Below the pieces are notes generated by a model. That model did no database searches. It was not told the origin of the DNA and saw only the letters and a program-made list of their open reading frames with translations. Both the position numbers and the translations under genes were made by a program. Positions 10,140-18,541 of a DNA stretch of 64,000 nucleotides are shown here, in pieces. The DNA is from M3007 sp041392625. Its GTDB lineage: Bacteria; Bacteroidota; Bacteroidia; Chitinophagales; Saprospiraceae. How positions within the stretch are numbered: position 1 is the stretch's first letter; the number at the start of each line of letters is the position of its first letter. The stretch lies in the NCBI GenBank assembly GCA_041392625.1, contig JAWKLR010000002.1, positions 62,001-126,000 of the forward strand. Reading direction: 5' to 3'.

Positions 10140-10343
10140 AGTACTGTGAATGCGTACCATTTTTGAGGGGCGTAGCCCTGATATCTTCGTAGCCCGAACA
10201 GGATAGCTAATTTAAGGGGCGTAGCCCTGACATCTTAAAATGCTATTTTTTGATAAAATCTAACTGGGTAATAAGACCATGAGATTAAAGGCAATAAGAT
10301 GTCAGGGCTACGCCCCTCAAAAATGGTACGTATCCACAGTACT
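10140..10343. repeat. Long inverted-repeat element (MITE/REP-like) with GGGGCGTAGCCCTGA core
   Basis: The 48-bp left arm at 10140-10187 and right arm at 10296-10343 match in inverted orientation at 45 of 48 positions; both contain GGGGCGTAGCCCTGA. A third copy of the core, in the left-arm orientation, lies between them (10215-10236), and a degenerate fourth (AGGGCTAGCGCCCC) follows at 10354-10367. The same core occurs at 39995 and 40046. No coding capacity, so this is a non-autonomous or hairpin-type dispersed repeat. The 10109-10529 spacer holds nothing else. Confidence 0.75.
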
Positions 10344-10529
10344 ACTAAGATAATAGGGCTAGCGCCCCATATTAACCGGATTCAATTAGAATGAGATAGA
10401 TCTGGGAAAAAGTAGGTTTAAATTTTAAACATCTAATTTCAACAAGGATCTTCAAAATTTAATAAACTCCCTTTTTTATATACACAGCAGGTACATTCTC
10501 AAGTATTCCCTCACCCTAAATTACAACCA

Positions 10530-11420
10530 ATGAATTCAATAACGCACCTTCGAAATCTGATTTTCATTCTGTTTTTCATTCAGACTTCCGGCGCCTTTGC
10601 GCAGGAGTTTGGCGCTGAGGGCTGCGAGTGGTTTTACAGCGGGCACAATGCTGCTCCGCCGGAATATTCCGGGTATTATCAGTTTACGGGAACCGGAGAT
10701 ACGGTTATTGGCAATCAGGTTGTTCGGAAATTGAATACAAAACACATCAGCTACCTGGGAGAATTAGTAAGCCAGGGAATTCAGTATGTATTCGAGTCGG
10801 GCGATACCCTGTTTGCCTACAATACACAGCATGCCAATTTTTTTGCTTTATACATTTTCAACCCGATGCAGGGTGATACGCTCACCTTGGAAGCCCCAGA
10901 TGCACCAAGCTGGCCACCAGAAACCTACCGACTGGTTGTGGATACCGTTTATACCGAAACCATCGACAATCAGGTCTTGAAAAAATACAAAACCAGTCCG
11001 CTAGACAACTGGCGTATCCCCGGATCCTATTACATGGATCGGATCGGGGGTCTGGATTGGTTTTATCCCATTTACAGCTCGGGTATACCGGAAGGCCCGG
11101 GCGATATCCGTTGCTATTCCGACGCCGAAATTGACACGAATTTCATCAACCTCCCCTGCGATTATACCCTGGATTCACACACCACAGAAAGCAATACTGA
11201 ACCACGGTGCAGCATCATTCCAAACCCCGCATCCAATCGCATTGAAATTCAATCTGACCACCCCGTTTTCAAGATAAACATACACAACAGCAGCGGGCAA
11301 TTAATTCATTCAAAACAAGATCAAACCATGGATATAACTGGTTTTCCCTCCGGGCTTTACACCTGCCAAATCCACCTCCGTGGAGGAGGGGTTGTTGTGA
11401 AGAGGTTTGTTAAGATTTGA
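10530..11420 (+). CDS. Secreted protein with T9SS type A sorting domain
   Basis: 296 residues. Signal peptide MNSITHLRNLIFILFFIQTSGAFAQ. The mature N-terminal domain (about 26-215) has paired aromatic/Gly motifs (CEWFYSGHN, TGDTVIGNQVVRKL, YMDRIGGLDWFYP) seen in a common Bacteroidota family of unknown function. The C-terminus is a T9SS type A sorting domain: SIIPNPASNRIEIQ, a GQLIHSKQ turn and a final VVKRFVKI, so the protein should cross the outer membrane by T9SS and lose this tail. The stop codon ends two bases before the left end of the IS3 element, so the insertion did not damage the reading frame. Confidence 0.8.
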   Translation: MNSITHLRNLIFILFFIQTSGAFAQEFGAEGCEWFYSGHNAAPPEYSGYYQFTGTGDTVIGNQVVRKLNTKHISYLGELVSQGIQYVFESGDTLFAYNTQHANFFALYIFNPMQGDTLTLEAPDAPSWPPETYRLVVDTVYTETIDNQVLKKYKTSPLDNWRIPGSYYMDRIGGLDWFYPIYSSGIPEGPGDIRCYSDAEIDTNFINLPCDYTLDSHTTESNTEPRCSIIPNPASNRIEIQSDHPVFKINIHNSSGQLIHSKQDQTMDITGFPSGLYTCQIHLRGGGVVVKRFVKI

Positions 11421-11422
11421 GT

Positions 11423-12707
11423 TGGACCTCCTCAGAATAGTAGACACCAAGTTAAGTTTAAGCAGCGATCGATTCTGATTTTTCAAAGAAGGCTTCCCAA
11501 GGCGACAATCCGTTTAAAGCGGAATGAATTCGTTGGGTATTATACCAGCCCTCAATGTACTTAAAGATCAAAGAGTTTAGGTTCTCTGCCTTGATAACTT
11601 GGTGTCTATTTAATTCTTCTGTTTTAATTGTTTTAAAAAAGGATTCAGCAACAGCATTGTCCCAGCAGTTTCCTTTTCGAGACATGCTTTGTACCATACC
11701 ATAGTCAGTTAAGAGTTTTCTAAACTCATCACAAGCGTATTGCGCACCCCTGTCAGAGTGGAATAGCAATTCGCTTTGGGGTTTAACACCCCGCTTATGA
11801 ATTGCCTGTTTCAAAGCATCAATTACAGTATTTTGAGCAAACATTGTTTGACTTAAAGTCCAACCGACAACTGCTCTGTCTGCCAGGTCTAGTATTGCTG
11901 TCAAGTACCGCCATCCGTTATCTGTTGGGATGTAGGTAATGTCACTAACCCACACTGTATTGACAGTCTTTACCTCAAATTTTCGATCCAACAGGTTCGG
12001 AGATACTCTTAGGTTATGATTCGAATCCGTGGTGTGTACATACTTTCGTTTAGCCGTGCCACAAGTTTTAGGGATCGCATCCGCCTGGCGACTGTGGCAA
12101 CTGACACCTTTCTGTCTGTACATGTTTTGTTTAATTCTATACATACTCGTGGGCTCCCATATCTACTTTTACTTTTACTAAAAATGGCCTTTATCTTTTT
12201 GTCTAAATCCAGCTTTCATGCGCTTGTGAAACACTGACTTTCAACCACTTGTAATATCCACTGCGACTCACCCCAAGAACTCTGGACATCAAATCAACCG
12301 GAAATCTTGCTGTGTGCTGTTTCATGAAAGCAAATTTTTCCTGTCGGGTGACGAGAAGATGCCCAAGGCCTTTTAAGATTTCTTTCTCTAACTCAGACTC
12401 CTTTAACTGCTTTTTCAAGGCTGCAATTTCGCTCTTCGGCACTCAATACTTTTTTGCCTTGCCGGGAAAAGGTTGCTCTTCTTGTTTTAGGTACTCTTTC
12501 CGCCAACGATAAATACTATTGGGGTGAATCTTGTACTCTTCGGCAAGATCTTCAATTCGAATATCTTCATCCAGAGATTGGTTGACGATTTCTAATTTCT
12601 GGGCTTTCGTAAACTGTCTTCTAATCTTCGACATGCGATGTAGTTTTAAAAAGTGATATTACAGCTTTTCAAACTTATCTTAGTGTCTACTTTTTTGAGG
12701 AGGTCCA
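11423..12707 (-). mobile_element. IS3-family insertion sequence (degenerate)
   Basis: Ends are TGGACCTCCTCAGAATAGTA (left) and the inverted TGGACCTCCTCAAAAAAGTA (right); the inverted repeat continues for about 34 bp with four mismatches. The element is flanked by a 3-bp direct repeat AGT (11420-11422 and 12708-12710), the expected IS3 target duplication. Inside are remnants of orfA and orfB on the minus strand. Length 1,285 bp is normal for the family. The boundaries are intact but the transposase is frameshifted several times. Confidence 0.88.
11458..12634 (-). pseudogene. IS3 transposase orfA/orfB, multiply frameshifted
   Basis: OrfA starts at 12634 with the IS3 helix-turn-helix (RRQFTKAQKLEIVNQS ... 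IHPNSIYRWRKEY) but stops early at 12443; the expected leucine-zipper part (EIAALKKQLKESELEKEIL) resumes downstream of the stop. OrfB should start near 12325 (MKQHTARFPVDLMSRVLGVS); its HTH_21 region breaks after VSVSQ, continues in another frame (LDLDKKIKAIF ... RYGSPRVCIELN), and shifts again to the rve integrase core (VWVSDITYIPT, LLFHSDRGAQY, SFFKTIKTEE), which is open from 12144 to 11458 with D, D and E present. At least five frame disruptions are needed to explain this, more than one programmed -1 shift, so it should be inactive. Clustered sequencing errors are possible but less likely. Confidence 0.82.
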
Positions 12708-12724
12708 AGTTTCCACCAAAAACC

Positions 12725-13186
12725 CTAACGTATCAACTCCAGTTCCCCCCGCCTATAATTGATTTTAAATTTTTGCAGCCGCCCATCGTCCCGTAGTTTC
12801 AGAATTTTTTTTGAGCGAATAACAAGTTCTGTATCCTGCTTTCTTTTGGTTGTTATTATTACCGGACCCTCCATTTTAAATATCCATTTATCATCGACAT
12901 ATTCATAGATAATAAAACCAACCACCTCGCAGGATTCTTAGGTACAAATAAAGGTATTCCCGAACACCCGGATATCTTTTACCCTTGCATTCAAATAAGA
13001 GCCATATTCGTAGCGGAAAATAGTGTCAACTTTTAATTTGGAGGAGGAATAAAAATCCAAATGGTAACCAACCGGTACGACCGAAATCGTGAACCGACCC
13101 GTTTTTTTCTCGAATACCGGATTCTGTGAAAAGCCAATACCTGTACCCCAAAGCAAAATGACCGGCAACAGCATTTTTAATCCCAT
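12725..13186 (-). pseudogene. Small secreted protein gene interrupted by one in-frame stop
   Basis: Translation from 13186 gives a signal peptide (MGLKMLLPVILLWGTGIGFS) and a beta-rich domain up to VFGNTFICT, then TAA at 12938-12940, then the same frame continues as ESCEVVGFIIYEYVDDKWIF to a second stop at 12725. Codon usage and composition do not change across the stop, and a single C-to-T change (CAA to TAA) would restore one protein of about 153 residues. No family is recognised. Either a fresh pseudogene beside the decaying IS3 copy, or a base-call error. Confidence 0.6.
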
Positions 13187-13348
13187 TTTTTCGATAAAAA
13201 AGGAGCGGAAAACAAGTAATATTCGATGGCTTTTTTGATGGGGCAATTTCATAGTTCGGAAAAATACTAATTTCCCATTTTATCCCATCTAAAAAATCCC
13301 CATAAACACATAAACAGAGCCTCGCAGAGGCGGATGGATCAATTGACG

Positions 13349-13430
13349 ATTGACGATTACATGATATCCGATTGACGATTACATGATTTCCGATTGACGA
13401 TTACATGATTTCCGATTGACGATTGGATTT
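13349..13430. repeat. Tandem 22-bp repeat inside a dispersed intergenic repeat cluster
   Basis: Three full units of ATTGACGATTACATGATNTCC-G (13349-13370, 13371-13392, 13393-13414) plus partial units on both sides. The core GATTACATGATATCCGATTG recurs singly near 29268, 30384, 32286 and 33966. The rest of the 13253-13610 spacer carries small palindromes (GCCCGAAGGGC, GGCCCGGAGGGCC) and the motif AACAAATCATCAATC shared with 33957; no gene is present. Units are contiguous without spacers, so this is not a CRISPR array. Confidence 0.75.
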
Positions 13431-13610
13431 TTGATTGTCGAATGGATAGATGTTTTTGTTGGGGCAAAACTTGCCTCAACAAAAACATAAACAACATCAA
13501 CTTATCATCCTAGCCCGAAGGGCGCATCAACAAATCATCAATCCCAATAAACAAGAGCAAGCGCAGCGGCCCGAATAAACAAGGCCCGGAGGGCCGAATA
13601 AACAACCCCT

Positions 13611-14291
13611 TTACTCTACAAACACCTTGTCGTCAATGGTAGCATTGAGTGCATAGTTTGAAAATACAAACTCAATGGTGCCTGTCGATTTTTGGTTGCT
13701 GCCGGAAGACTTTTTTGGCGCGCTGTTGATATCGGCCGTGAGGGCTTTGGGGACTTTGAACTTGTTCATATCAACGGTGAACCGCATCTTGTCGGGGAGC
13801 GACTTGGTGGCGTACCGGCCATAGGTATTCTCAACCACCACCACGCCGTTGGAGCGCGAGGTGAGTTGCATTTTCAGTGGACAGTTGCTCTTCTCGCCCA
13901 GCCAGATTTTTGCAAATACCAAATCCGAATCCGCATTGGGTATTACGCTGATTACCTGACATTGCTCGCTGCCAATTTTTTCCACCCCATTGGCCACCGA
14001 GGCGTACTGACTGGAATCGCGGATCAATTCAAACACCCGAAACGGATTGTCTTTTGGCAAAAATGCAATGCCCTTCAGTCGCACCCGGAATTTTACCGGC
14101 GCCTTGTAGAAGGCCTTGCCCGACATGTCTTCGATGTTGACCGAAGGCAGGTTGAACTTGATGTAGACATCGCTTTTAAACGATTTTACGCTGGAAAACT
14201 GCTTAAAAGCACGCTGCAATTTCTGATTCGGGGTTTGCGCCACCAGTCCGGTGAGGGGCAACAGCAAAGCAAATAACAAGACCTGTTTCAT
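13611..14291 (-). CDS. LolA/LolB-fold-like exported protein
   Basis: 226 residues from the ATG at 14291, whose TGATG junction overlaps the stop of the ABC permease gene by one base, indicating translational coupling. Signal peptide MKQVLLFALLLPLTGLVAQ. The pattern of amphipathic strands (SFKSDVYIKFNLP, KAFYKAPVKFRVRLKGIAFLP, LVFAKIWLGEKSNCPLKMQL, ENTYGRYATKSLPDKMRFTVD) resembles the outer-membrane lipoprotein-sorting LolA/LppX-like superfamily. These bind lipid or lipoprotein in the periplasm. Being last in an ABC exporter operon, it could hand over or accept a hydrophobic substrate. Family assignment rests on pattern only. Confidence 0.6.
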   Translation of the reverse strand: MKQVLLFALLLPLTGLVAQTPNQKLQRAFKQFSSVKSFKSDVYIKFNLPSVNIEDMSGKAFYKAPVKFRVRLKGIAFLPKDNPFRVFELIRDSSQYASVANGVEKIGSEQCQVISVIPNADSDLVFAKIWLGEKSNCPLKMQLTSRSNGVVVVENTYGRYATKSLPDKMRFTVDMNKFKVPKALTADINSAPKKSSGSNQKSTGTIEFVFSNYALNATIDDKVFVE

Positions 14292-15130
14292 CACTGGGTA
14301 ATATCTTTTTTATTGAAATAAACATGCGTCAGCGTAAGAAAAGCCGCGATGTGGAAGAGCATAACGCTCAGCGAAGTGAGGATTTGGTTCATGGGCAGCG
14401 GTCGGTCGAAAAAATTGCGCCACACAATCATGTGCGTGGTAAACAGCCAGGGTTTGATTTTGTTGAAAATCGGAATATCGAAGGTGCCGATGATGGTAAA
14501 AAGCAAAATGATGCTCATCGTAATGATGATCGGTGCAATGGAATTTTCCGACATGGCCGACAGCAAAAACGAGAGGCTCACCACCACCGAAAGGCTGACA
14601 AATGCCAGCACAAAGGCCGACATAAAACGCCAGGCCGTATCGGCCGAACGAACAATTACCAGCGAATCGCTTTTCAGCACCACCAGGTCGCCCTCGCCAA
14701 AAAGCAACAGCGAACCCAGCCAGGCCAGCACACCCAGCCACAATACCAGCAGAAAGGTGTACAGTTCGGAGGCGGCAAATTTGGCCCACAAAATGCGGCT
14801 GCGCGAAACGGGCTTCGTGAGCAGTCCCCGGATGGTTCCGCCCTGCATTTCACCCGAAATGGCATCACCCGAAACCAAGGCCACCAGCAGCGGCATTTGA
14901 ATAATGAGGGTTTGCAGGATGATAAATCCCACCATATTTCCGTTGAAGCCGATGCCTTCGATTTCGAAGGTTTGATTGAGTGACTGAATGAGGAAGTCGA
15001 GGTACGACTGGCCGTCGGCATAGAGTGCCAATTGGATCAGCACCACGATGGCGGTGACGGCGGCAAACCCGATGTAGGAGCGCGGCTTGGCGGCAATCTT
15101 GAAGGTCTCGATCTTAATGAGTTCCAGCAT
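14291..15130 (-). CDS. ABC-2 type transporter permease
   Basis: 279 residues from MLELIKIETFKIAAKPRSY at 15130; the frame is open further upstream, but this ATG overlaps the end of the ATPase gene by 17 bp as expected in this operon. Six transmembrane segments are visible (GFAAVTAIVVLIQLALY, MVGFIILQTLIIQMPLLVALV, LYTFLLVLWLGVLAWLGSLL, FMSAFVLAFVSLSVVVSLSFLL, IAPIIITMSIILLFTIIGTF, ILTSLSVMLFHIAAFLTLTH). The GDAISGEMQGGTIRGLLTKPVSRSR stretch is typical of ABC-2 permeases that pair with CcmA/NatA-like ATPases. Substrate unknown. Confidence 0.88.
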   Translation of the reverse strand: MLELIKIETFKIAAKPRSYIGFAAVTAIVVLIQLALYADGQSYLDFLIQSLNQTFEIEGIGFNGNMVGFIILQTLIIQMPLLVALVSGDAISGEMQGGTIRGLLTKPVSRSRILWAKFAASELYTFLLVLWLGVLAWLGSLLLFGEGDLVVLKSDSLVIVRSADTAWRFMSAFVLAFVSLSVVVSLSFLLSAMSENSIAPIIITMSIILLFTIIGTFDIPIFNKIKPWLFTTHMIVWRNFFDRPLPMNQILTSLSVMLFHIAAFLTLTHVYFNKKDITQ

Positions 15131-16055
15131 GGCGTTCGGATTGTTCGGTAAGTTGGAGGAAAAGGTCTTCAAGGCGCTTGCGCGGAGAAATGCTGTACAC
15201 GGGCAGACCAGTCTGGGCAAGGAAGCGTTGGATCTCCGGAATTTCGGAGCGGTCGGCCGTCAGCGTAATGCTGTTGGACCCGGGCTTGGGAGCTTCCACG
15301 CTGCGACCGGATTGGCGCAGGTGTTCGGCCAGTGCATCCGGCTGGTCTGTTTCGATGCTCAGCAGCATATTCTTTTCGGAAAGCCATTCGGCGGTATTGC
15401 CCTGTGCGATGGTTTTGCCGTGGTCGATGATGCAAAAACTATCGGCCAGTTGTTCTATTTCAGAAAGGATGTGGGAGGAGATGATGATGGTTTTGCCCAG
15501 TTCGGTTTTGAGTTGGCGCAGGATGTTGCGCAGGTCGATCATGCCTTTTGGGTCGAGCCCGTTGGTGGGTTCGTCGAGGATGATCAATTCGGGTTGGTGG
15601 AGCAGGGCCTGAGCGATTCCCAGGCGTTGTTTCATCCCCTGAGAAAAGGTTTTAACGGCATCGTTTCCGCGGGTCTCCAGTCCTACCAGCACAAGCATTT
15701 CCTGCATCTCGGCGCTGCTGGGTTTCATGCCGTACATGCGCGCACTGATCTCGAGGTTGCGCAGGGCAGAAAGGCTCCCGTAGAAATCGGGTTTTTCGAT
15801 GATGCAGCCAACTTGTCGTAGGAAGTCGCGCTGGCCCGGCCGGATAGGTTCACCGCGAAAGCGGATATTGCCCGAGTCCGGGGCGATCAAGCCGAGCAGG
15901 CAGCGGATAGTCGTTGATTTTCCGGCACCGTTGCTGCCCAGAAACCCGAATATTTCGCCGCGTTGCACGCTGAGGTTCAGTCCGTCGAGCGCCTGAAACC
16001 CACCGAACCGCTTGCGCAGGTTTTCAATCTCAAGAATGGGTATTGGTTTTTGCAT
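15114..16055 (-). CDS. ABC transporter ATP-binding protein
   Basis: 313 residues with a complete ABC domain in the first 230: Walker A GSNGAGKSTT (about 40-49), Q-loop VGCIIEKPDFYG, signature FSQGMKQRLGIAQAL, Walker B ELIILDEPTNGLDPKG and the switch His in IIISSHILSEIEQLAD. The last 80 residues form the regulatory tail usual in CcmA-type exporter ATPases. It is first of three genes (ATPase, permease, LolA-like) with overlaps of 17 and 1 bp, so the three are cotranscribed and translationally coupled. It would drive export or extraction of an unknown substrate across the inner membrane. Confidence 0.92.
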   Translation of the reverse strand: MQKPIPILEIENLRKRFGGFQALDGLNLSVQRGEIFGFLGSNGAGKSTTIRCLLGLIAPDSGNIRFRGEPIRPGQRDFLRQVGCIIEKPDFYGSLSALRNLEISARMYGMKPSSAEMQEMLVLVGLETRGNDAVKTFSQGMKQRLGIAQALLHQPELIILDEPTNGLDPKGMIDLRNILRQLKTELGKTIIISSHILSEIEQLADSFCIIDHGKTIAQGNTAEWLSEKNMLLSIETDQPDALAEHLRQSGRSVEAPKPGSNSITLTADRSEIPEIQRFLAQTGLPVYSISPRKRLEDLFLQLTEQSERHAGTH

Positions 16056-16408
16056 AAGCCCTAAACAAGGCAGGACGCGGTTTGGTTGAGTGGGGGTGGG
16101 GGAAAATGTGGGGTAGTATTTTTAAATTCAAATAGCTATATTTGAGGGGGCGAGCCCAGTAATACCTTAGAGCGATTAAAAATCATAGTCCATATGTTTT
16201 TCCGGGATTGTGGATGAGGTGAGCTCTTAGTATGGGTAAAAGCCTGATTGATGATTTAGATATTTGAAAATTATATGTCGTGTGGTGGTGGGGTATAAGT
16301 TATATTTGGGTGTGTATATGGCATTAATGGCGTATATACAGTAGTTCCGCACAAGTAAGAAGAAAATAAAAAAAGCTAACTTTGTAGTAAAAAAATCAAG
16401 AATTCAAA
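16056..16408. other. Spacer at the left edge of the AT-rich island
   Basis: About 350 bp with no gene. Base composition shifts to AT-rich here and stays so until about 25000. A small imperfect palindrome (GTATATGGCATTAATGG...) lies at 16313-16338. TTCCGCACAAGTAAGAAG begins at 16345; a near copy starts the next module at 19712, and its inverted core TGTGCGGAA follows the PIN gene at 18114. Confidence 0.5.
16377..16384 (+). promoter_or_regulatory. Candidate -7 promoter box (TAACTTTG)
   Basis: Exact match to the Bacteroidota TAnnTTTG box, 25 bp before the TTG start of the ImmA/IrrE gene. No clear TTG -33 element at the right distance, so support is partial. Confidence 0.4.
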
Positions 16409-17566
16409 TTGAAAGTTGAACATAACATATTGAGATTGAAACATTTACTTAATCTGTTCAAGATTCAAGTAGATGATTTCCTTGTTATGATAAGCATAGG
16501 GTTGAAGAAGTCTATAACAGAAGAAGAAATTTTTTCTAATGAAATCAAAGTCAGTTATTTAAAGCGAATTGACAAGATTTTTGAGAAAGGATTACATTAT
16601 TATTTAGACCCCAAAGCTCCTCAAGATTCTAAAGAAGCAAGTATCTTCTTTAGAAAGCAAGATTTTAATGCAGATTTAAACATAGAAGCAAAGAGAGTAG
16701 TAAACCACTTTGAAGAATTTAAGATTTCCCTTTCGGCGATTGCAAAACTTGCCGAATTAGAGATAAAAAGAACAATCCCAATATATTCAACTAACCACAA
16801 TCCGAAAAAGGTCGCAATCGAAATAAGAAAAATTTTATATCCTGAATTCAATCCTAATTTAAGGGATTTTCTAAAGTCGTTAATTTACAAGTTTGCAGAA
16901 TACAATGTCTTGGTTTTTGAGTTCATTGAATATTGGAATCAAAATGAAAAGGCAAATATTGACGGATTCTTTTTAAGTCCAAATGTCATTGTTGTTAAAA
17001 GACAACAGACTTCTTTTAGAAGAGAAATTTTCACCCTAATCCACGAATTAGCACATTTCCTTTTAAATGAAGAAGAAATTGAGCAATTAGAAATTGAGCA
17101 ATTAGGAAGAAATGACTTAACAGCAACCGAAAGGTGGTGTAACGATTTTGCTTTTTATTTTTTAGCAGGGGAATATTCAAATGTAATTGACTCATTAGAA
17201 AATGCAACTTCTCAAAATGATTATCACCACGATTTGATAAAAACGATTTCAGAGAAAACGCATCTAAGTCAGATTGCAATTTTTACAAGGTTACTATTGC
17301 AAAATCAAATTTCACCTTATAATTATTCAAAGGTGAAAAGTGATTTCGATGAAAAGTTTCGAGAACATCAAGAAGAATTAAGAAGAATAAAGAAACTTGA
17401 GAAACAACAAGGAATAAAAAGAGGTGGCGCAGCACCGCAAGCGATTAAATCACCGTTGCTTGTAAATACCATTCAAACTGCTTTCTATGAAGGAGTGCTA
17501 AATGAATATGAAGTTTGTAAGCGATTAAATATTAAGCCAGACAAATTAGACAAATATCTACAATGA
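16409..17566 (+). CDS. ImmA/IrrE-type metallopeptidase with N-terminal DNA-binding-like region (antitoxin partner)
   Basis: 385 residues. The start is TTG at 16409 because an in-frame stop lies just upstream (16388) and the next ATG (residue 27) would cut into the conserved N-terminal region. Residues 1-130 are helical and would be the HTH/regulatory part. The zinc peptidase motif HELAH (LIHELAHFLLNEEE) sits near residue 212, with the downstream helix ERWCNDFAFYFLA supplying the third ligand region. The C-terminal tail (SPLLVNTIQTAFYEGVLNEYEVCKRLNIKPDKLDKYL) is typical of M78-family proteins encoded upstream of a DUF4411 PIN toxin. Stop and next start overlap (ATGA). AT-rich, unlike the flanking core genes, so probably acquired. 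Confidence 0.82.
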   Translation: MKVEHNILRLKHLLNLFKIQVDDFLVMISIGLKKSITEEEIFSNEIKVSYLKRIDKIFEKGLHYYLDPKAPQDSKEASIFFRKQDFNADLNIEAKRVVNHFEEFKISLSAIAKLAELEIKRTIPIYSTNHNPKKVAIEIRKILYPEFNPNLRDFLKSLIYKFAEYNVLVFEFIEYWNQNEKANIDGFFLSPNVIVVKRQQTSFRREIFTLIHELAHFLLNEEEIEQLEIEQLGRNDLTATERWCNDFAFYFLAGEYSNVIDSLENATSQNDYHHDLIKTISEKTHLSQIAIFTRLLLQNQISPYNYSKVKSDFDEKFREHQEELRRIKKLEKQQGIKRGGAAPQAIKSPLLVNTIQTAFYEGVLNEYEVCKRLNIKPDKLDKYLQ

Positions 17567-18102
17567 AAGTAGTAATTGATACCAGTTCACTTCTATCGTT
17601 GGTACGATACTACTTGCCATTTGATAGAAATAAAATCCTTTTCAATTTCATAAAAGATAAAATTGAAAACAAGGAAATAATTGTGTTGGACGCAGTCTTT
17701 GAAGAGTGTTCTTATACTTCAAGAGGAGTTGTGGTTAGTACGCTCGATTACATCAAGTCAAAAAAGAATCAAGTAAATACAATTGACCTTTTGCCAACAA
17801 AAAAATTTTTCAATCAGTTAGAGAATAACTTTATTAATACGGCGGTGAAGAATAGGTTAACTGATGTCGAGTTTGAAAACAGAAAGAATGCGTTTTTGAA
17901 TTCAGCAGACGCAAAATTATTGTTGTATAGCCAAGCCAATTCCTCTGAAAGTATTATAATCGTATCGGAAGAAACAGAGGCAAGTAATGACAATAAATCT
18001 TTCAAGAAGCTTCCTGCAATTTGTAAGTTTCTAAATCTTGAAATAATTACACTTCCACAATTATTAGAGAGGTACGACGAAATAAACGTCGAATTTAAAT
18101 AA
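17563..18102 (+). CDS. PIN-domain (DUF4411-like) toxin candidate
   Basis: 179 residues overlapping the ImmA/IrrE gene by 4 bp. The first strand VVIDTSSLLSL carries the first PIN acidic residue (D6); later acidic positions occur in VLDAVFEE, NSADAKLLLYSQ and VSEETEASNDNK. This is the DUF4411 type of PIN-like nuclease that is paired with an ImmA/IrrE protein as a type II toxin-antitoxin module. By family it would cleave RNA when released from its partner. The 344-nt intron-like element follows on the opposite strand, 19 bp after the stop codon. Confidence 0.75.
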   Translation: MKVVIDTSSLLSLVRYYLPFDRNKILFNFIKDKIENKEIIVLDAVFEECSYTSRGVVVSTLDYIKSKKNQVNTIDLLPTKKFFNQLENNFINTAVKNRLTDVEFENRKNAFLNSADAKLLLYSQANSSESIIIVSEETEASNDNKSFKKLPAICKFLNLEIITLPQLLERYDEINVEFK

Positions 18103-18121
18103 AGAAAGAAACCTGTGCGGA

Positions 18122-18465
18122 ATCGAGTAGGGAACGGTGAGCGCAGATAGCCCACCGCAACCCACTCACACCACCGTACGTACAATTCACATACACGGAG
18201 GTTCATCAAACAGTATCCTTGTGTTTGACTTGCAGATAGAACTCCCAAAATGGCACATAGCCTCGTTGCCGGAGGCGTTCTTCTGTAACTGACCGTTGCA
18301 GTCCTGCTTACTTCAGACTCGAAGTCACCTGCGACGCCCTTGCGGCTTGCTTACTGGCTTCGGCAACTCGCAAGCAAGGGACTTTTGCCCTCCAGTTTTC
18401 AGGCCTCTATTCAAATTTTAGATTATATTTGGTTAGGGAAACCGGTGTGCACATTCTGGGCACAC
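18122..18465 (-). mobile_element. Group II intron-like element, copy 1 (344 nt, no ORF)
   Basis: Read on the minus strand, the element starts GTGTGCCCAGAATG (group II 5' consensus GUGYG; compare the GUGCGCCCAGA start of Ll.LtrB) and ends CCCTACTCGAT. Near the 3' end is a domain V-like hairpin (about 18156-18209): GAACCTCCGTGT opposite GTACGTACGGTGGTG, with a short upper stem and 2-nt bulge. There is no reverse transcriptase, and 344 nt is short for a full ribozyme, so this is probably a shortened or non-autonomous derivative. It is roughly 80% identical by eye to the copy at 21468-21811, has the same length, and lies antisense to the gene before it. Confidence 0.62.
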
Positions 18466-18541
18466 GCAAAGTGTAAAATGTTCATAGTACTGCGTCAAGT
18501 TAGTTATTGAATAAATTGTATTTTGGTCATAAAAAAGTCTT

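Noticed and set aside
13349..13430. Possible CRISPR array (22-bp repeats)
   Set aside because: Units are directly contiguous with no unique spacers, and no cas genes are nearby.
16345..18122. Classical integron cassette with attC
   Set aside because: The start GTTCCGC does not fit GTTRRRY, the element after the gene is far longer than an attC, and no integron integrase is in the window. Kept only as an integron-like hypothesis.
17814..18248. 144-codon minus-strand frame over the PIN gene and the intron-like element (a candidate maturase remnant)
   Set aside because: No reverse transcriptase or maturase motifs; most of it is antisense to the PIN gene.
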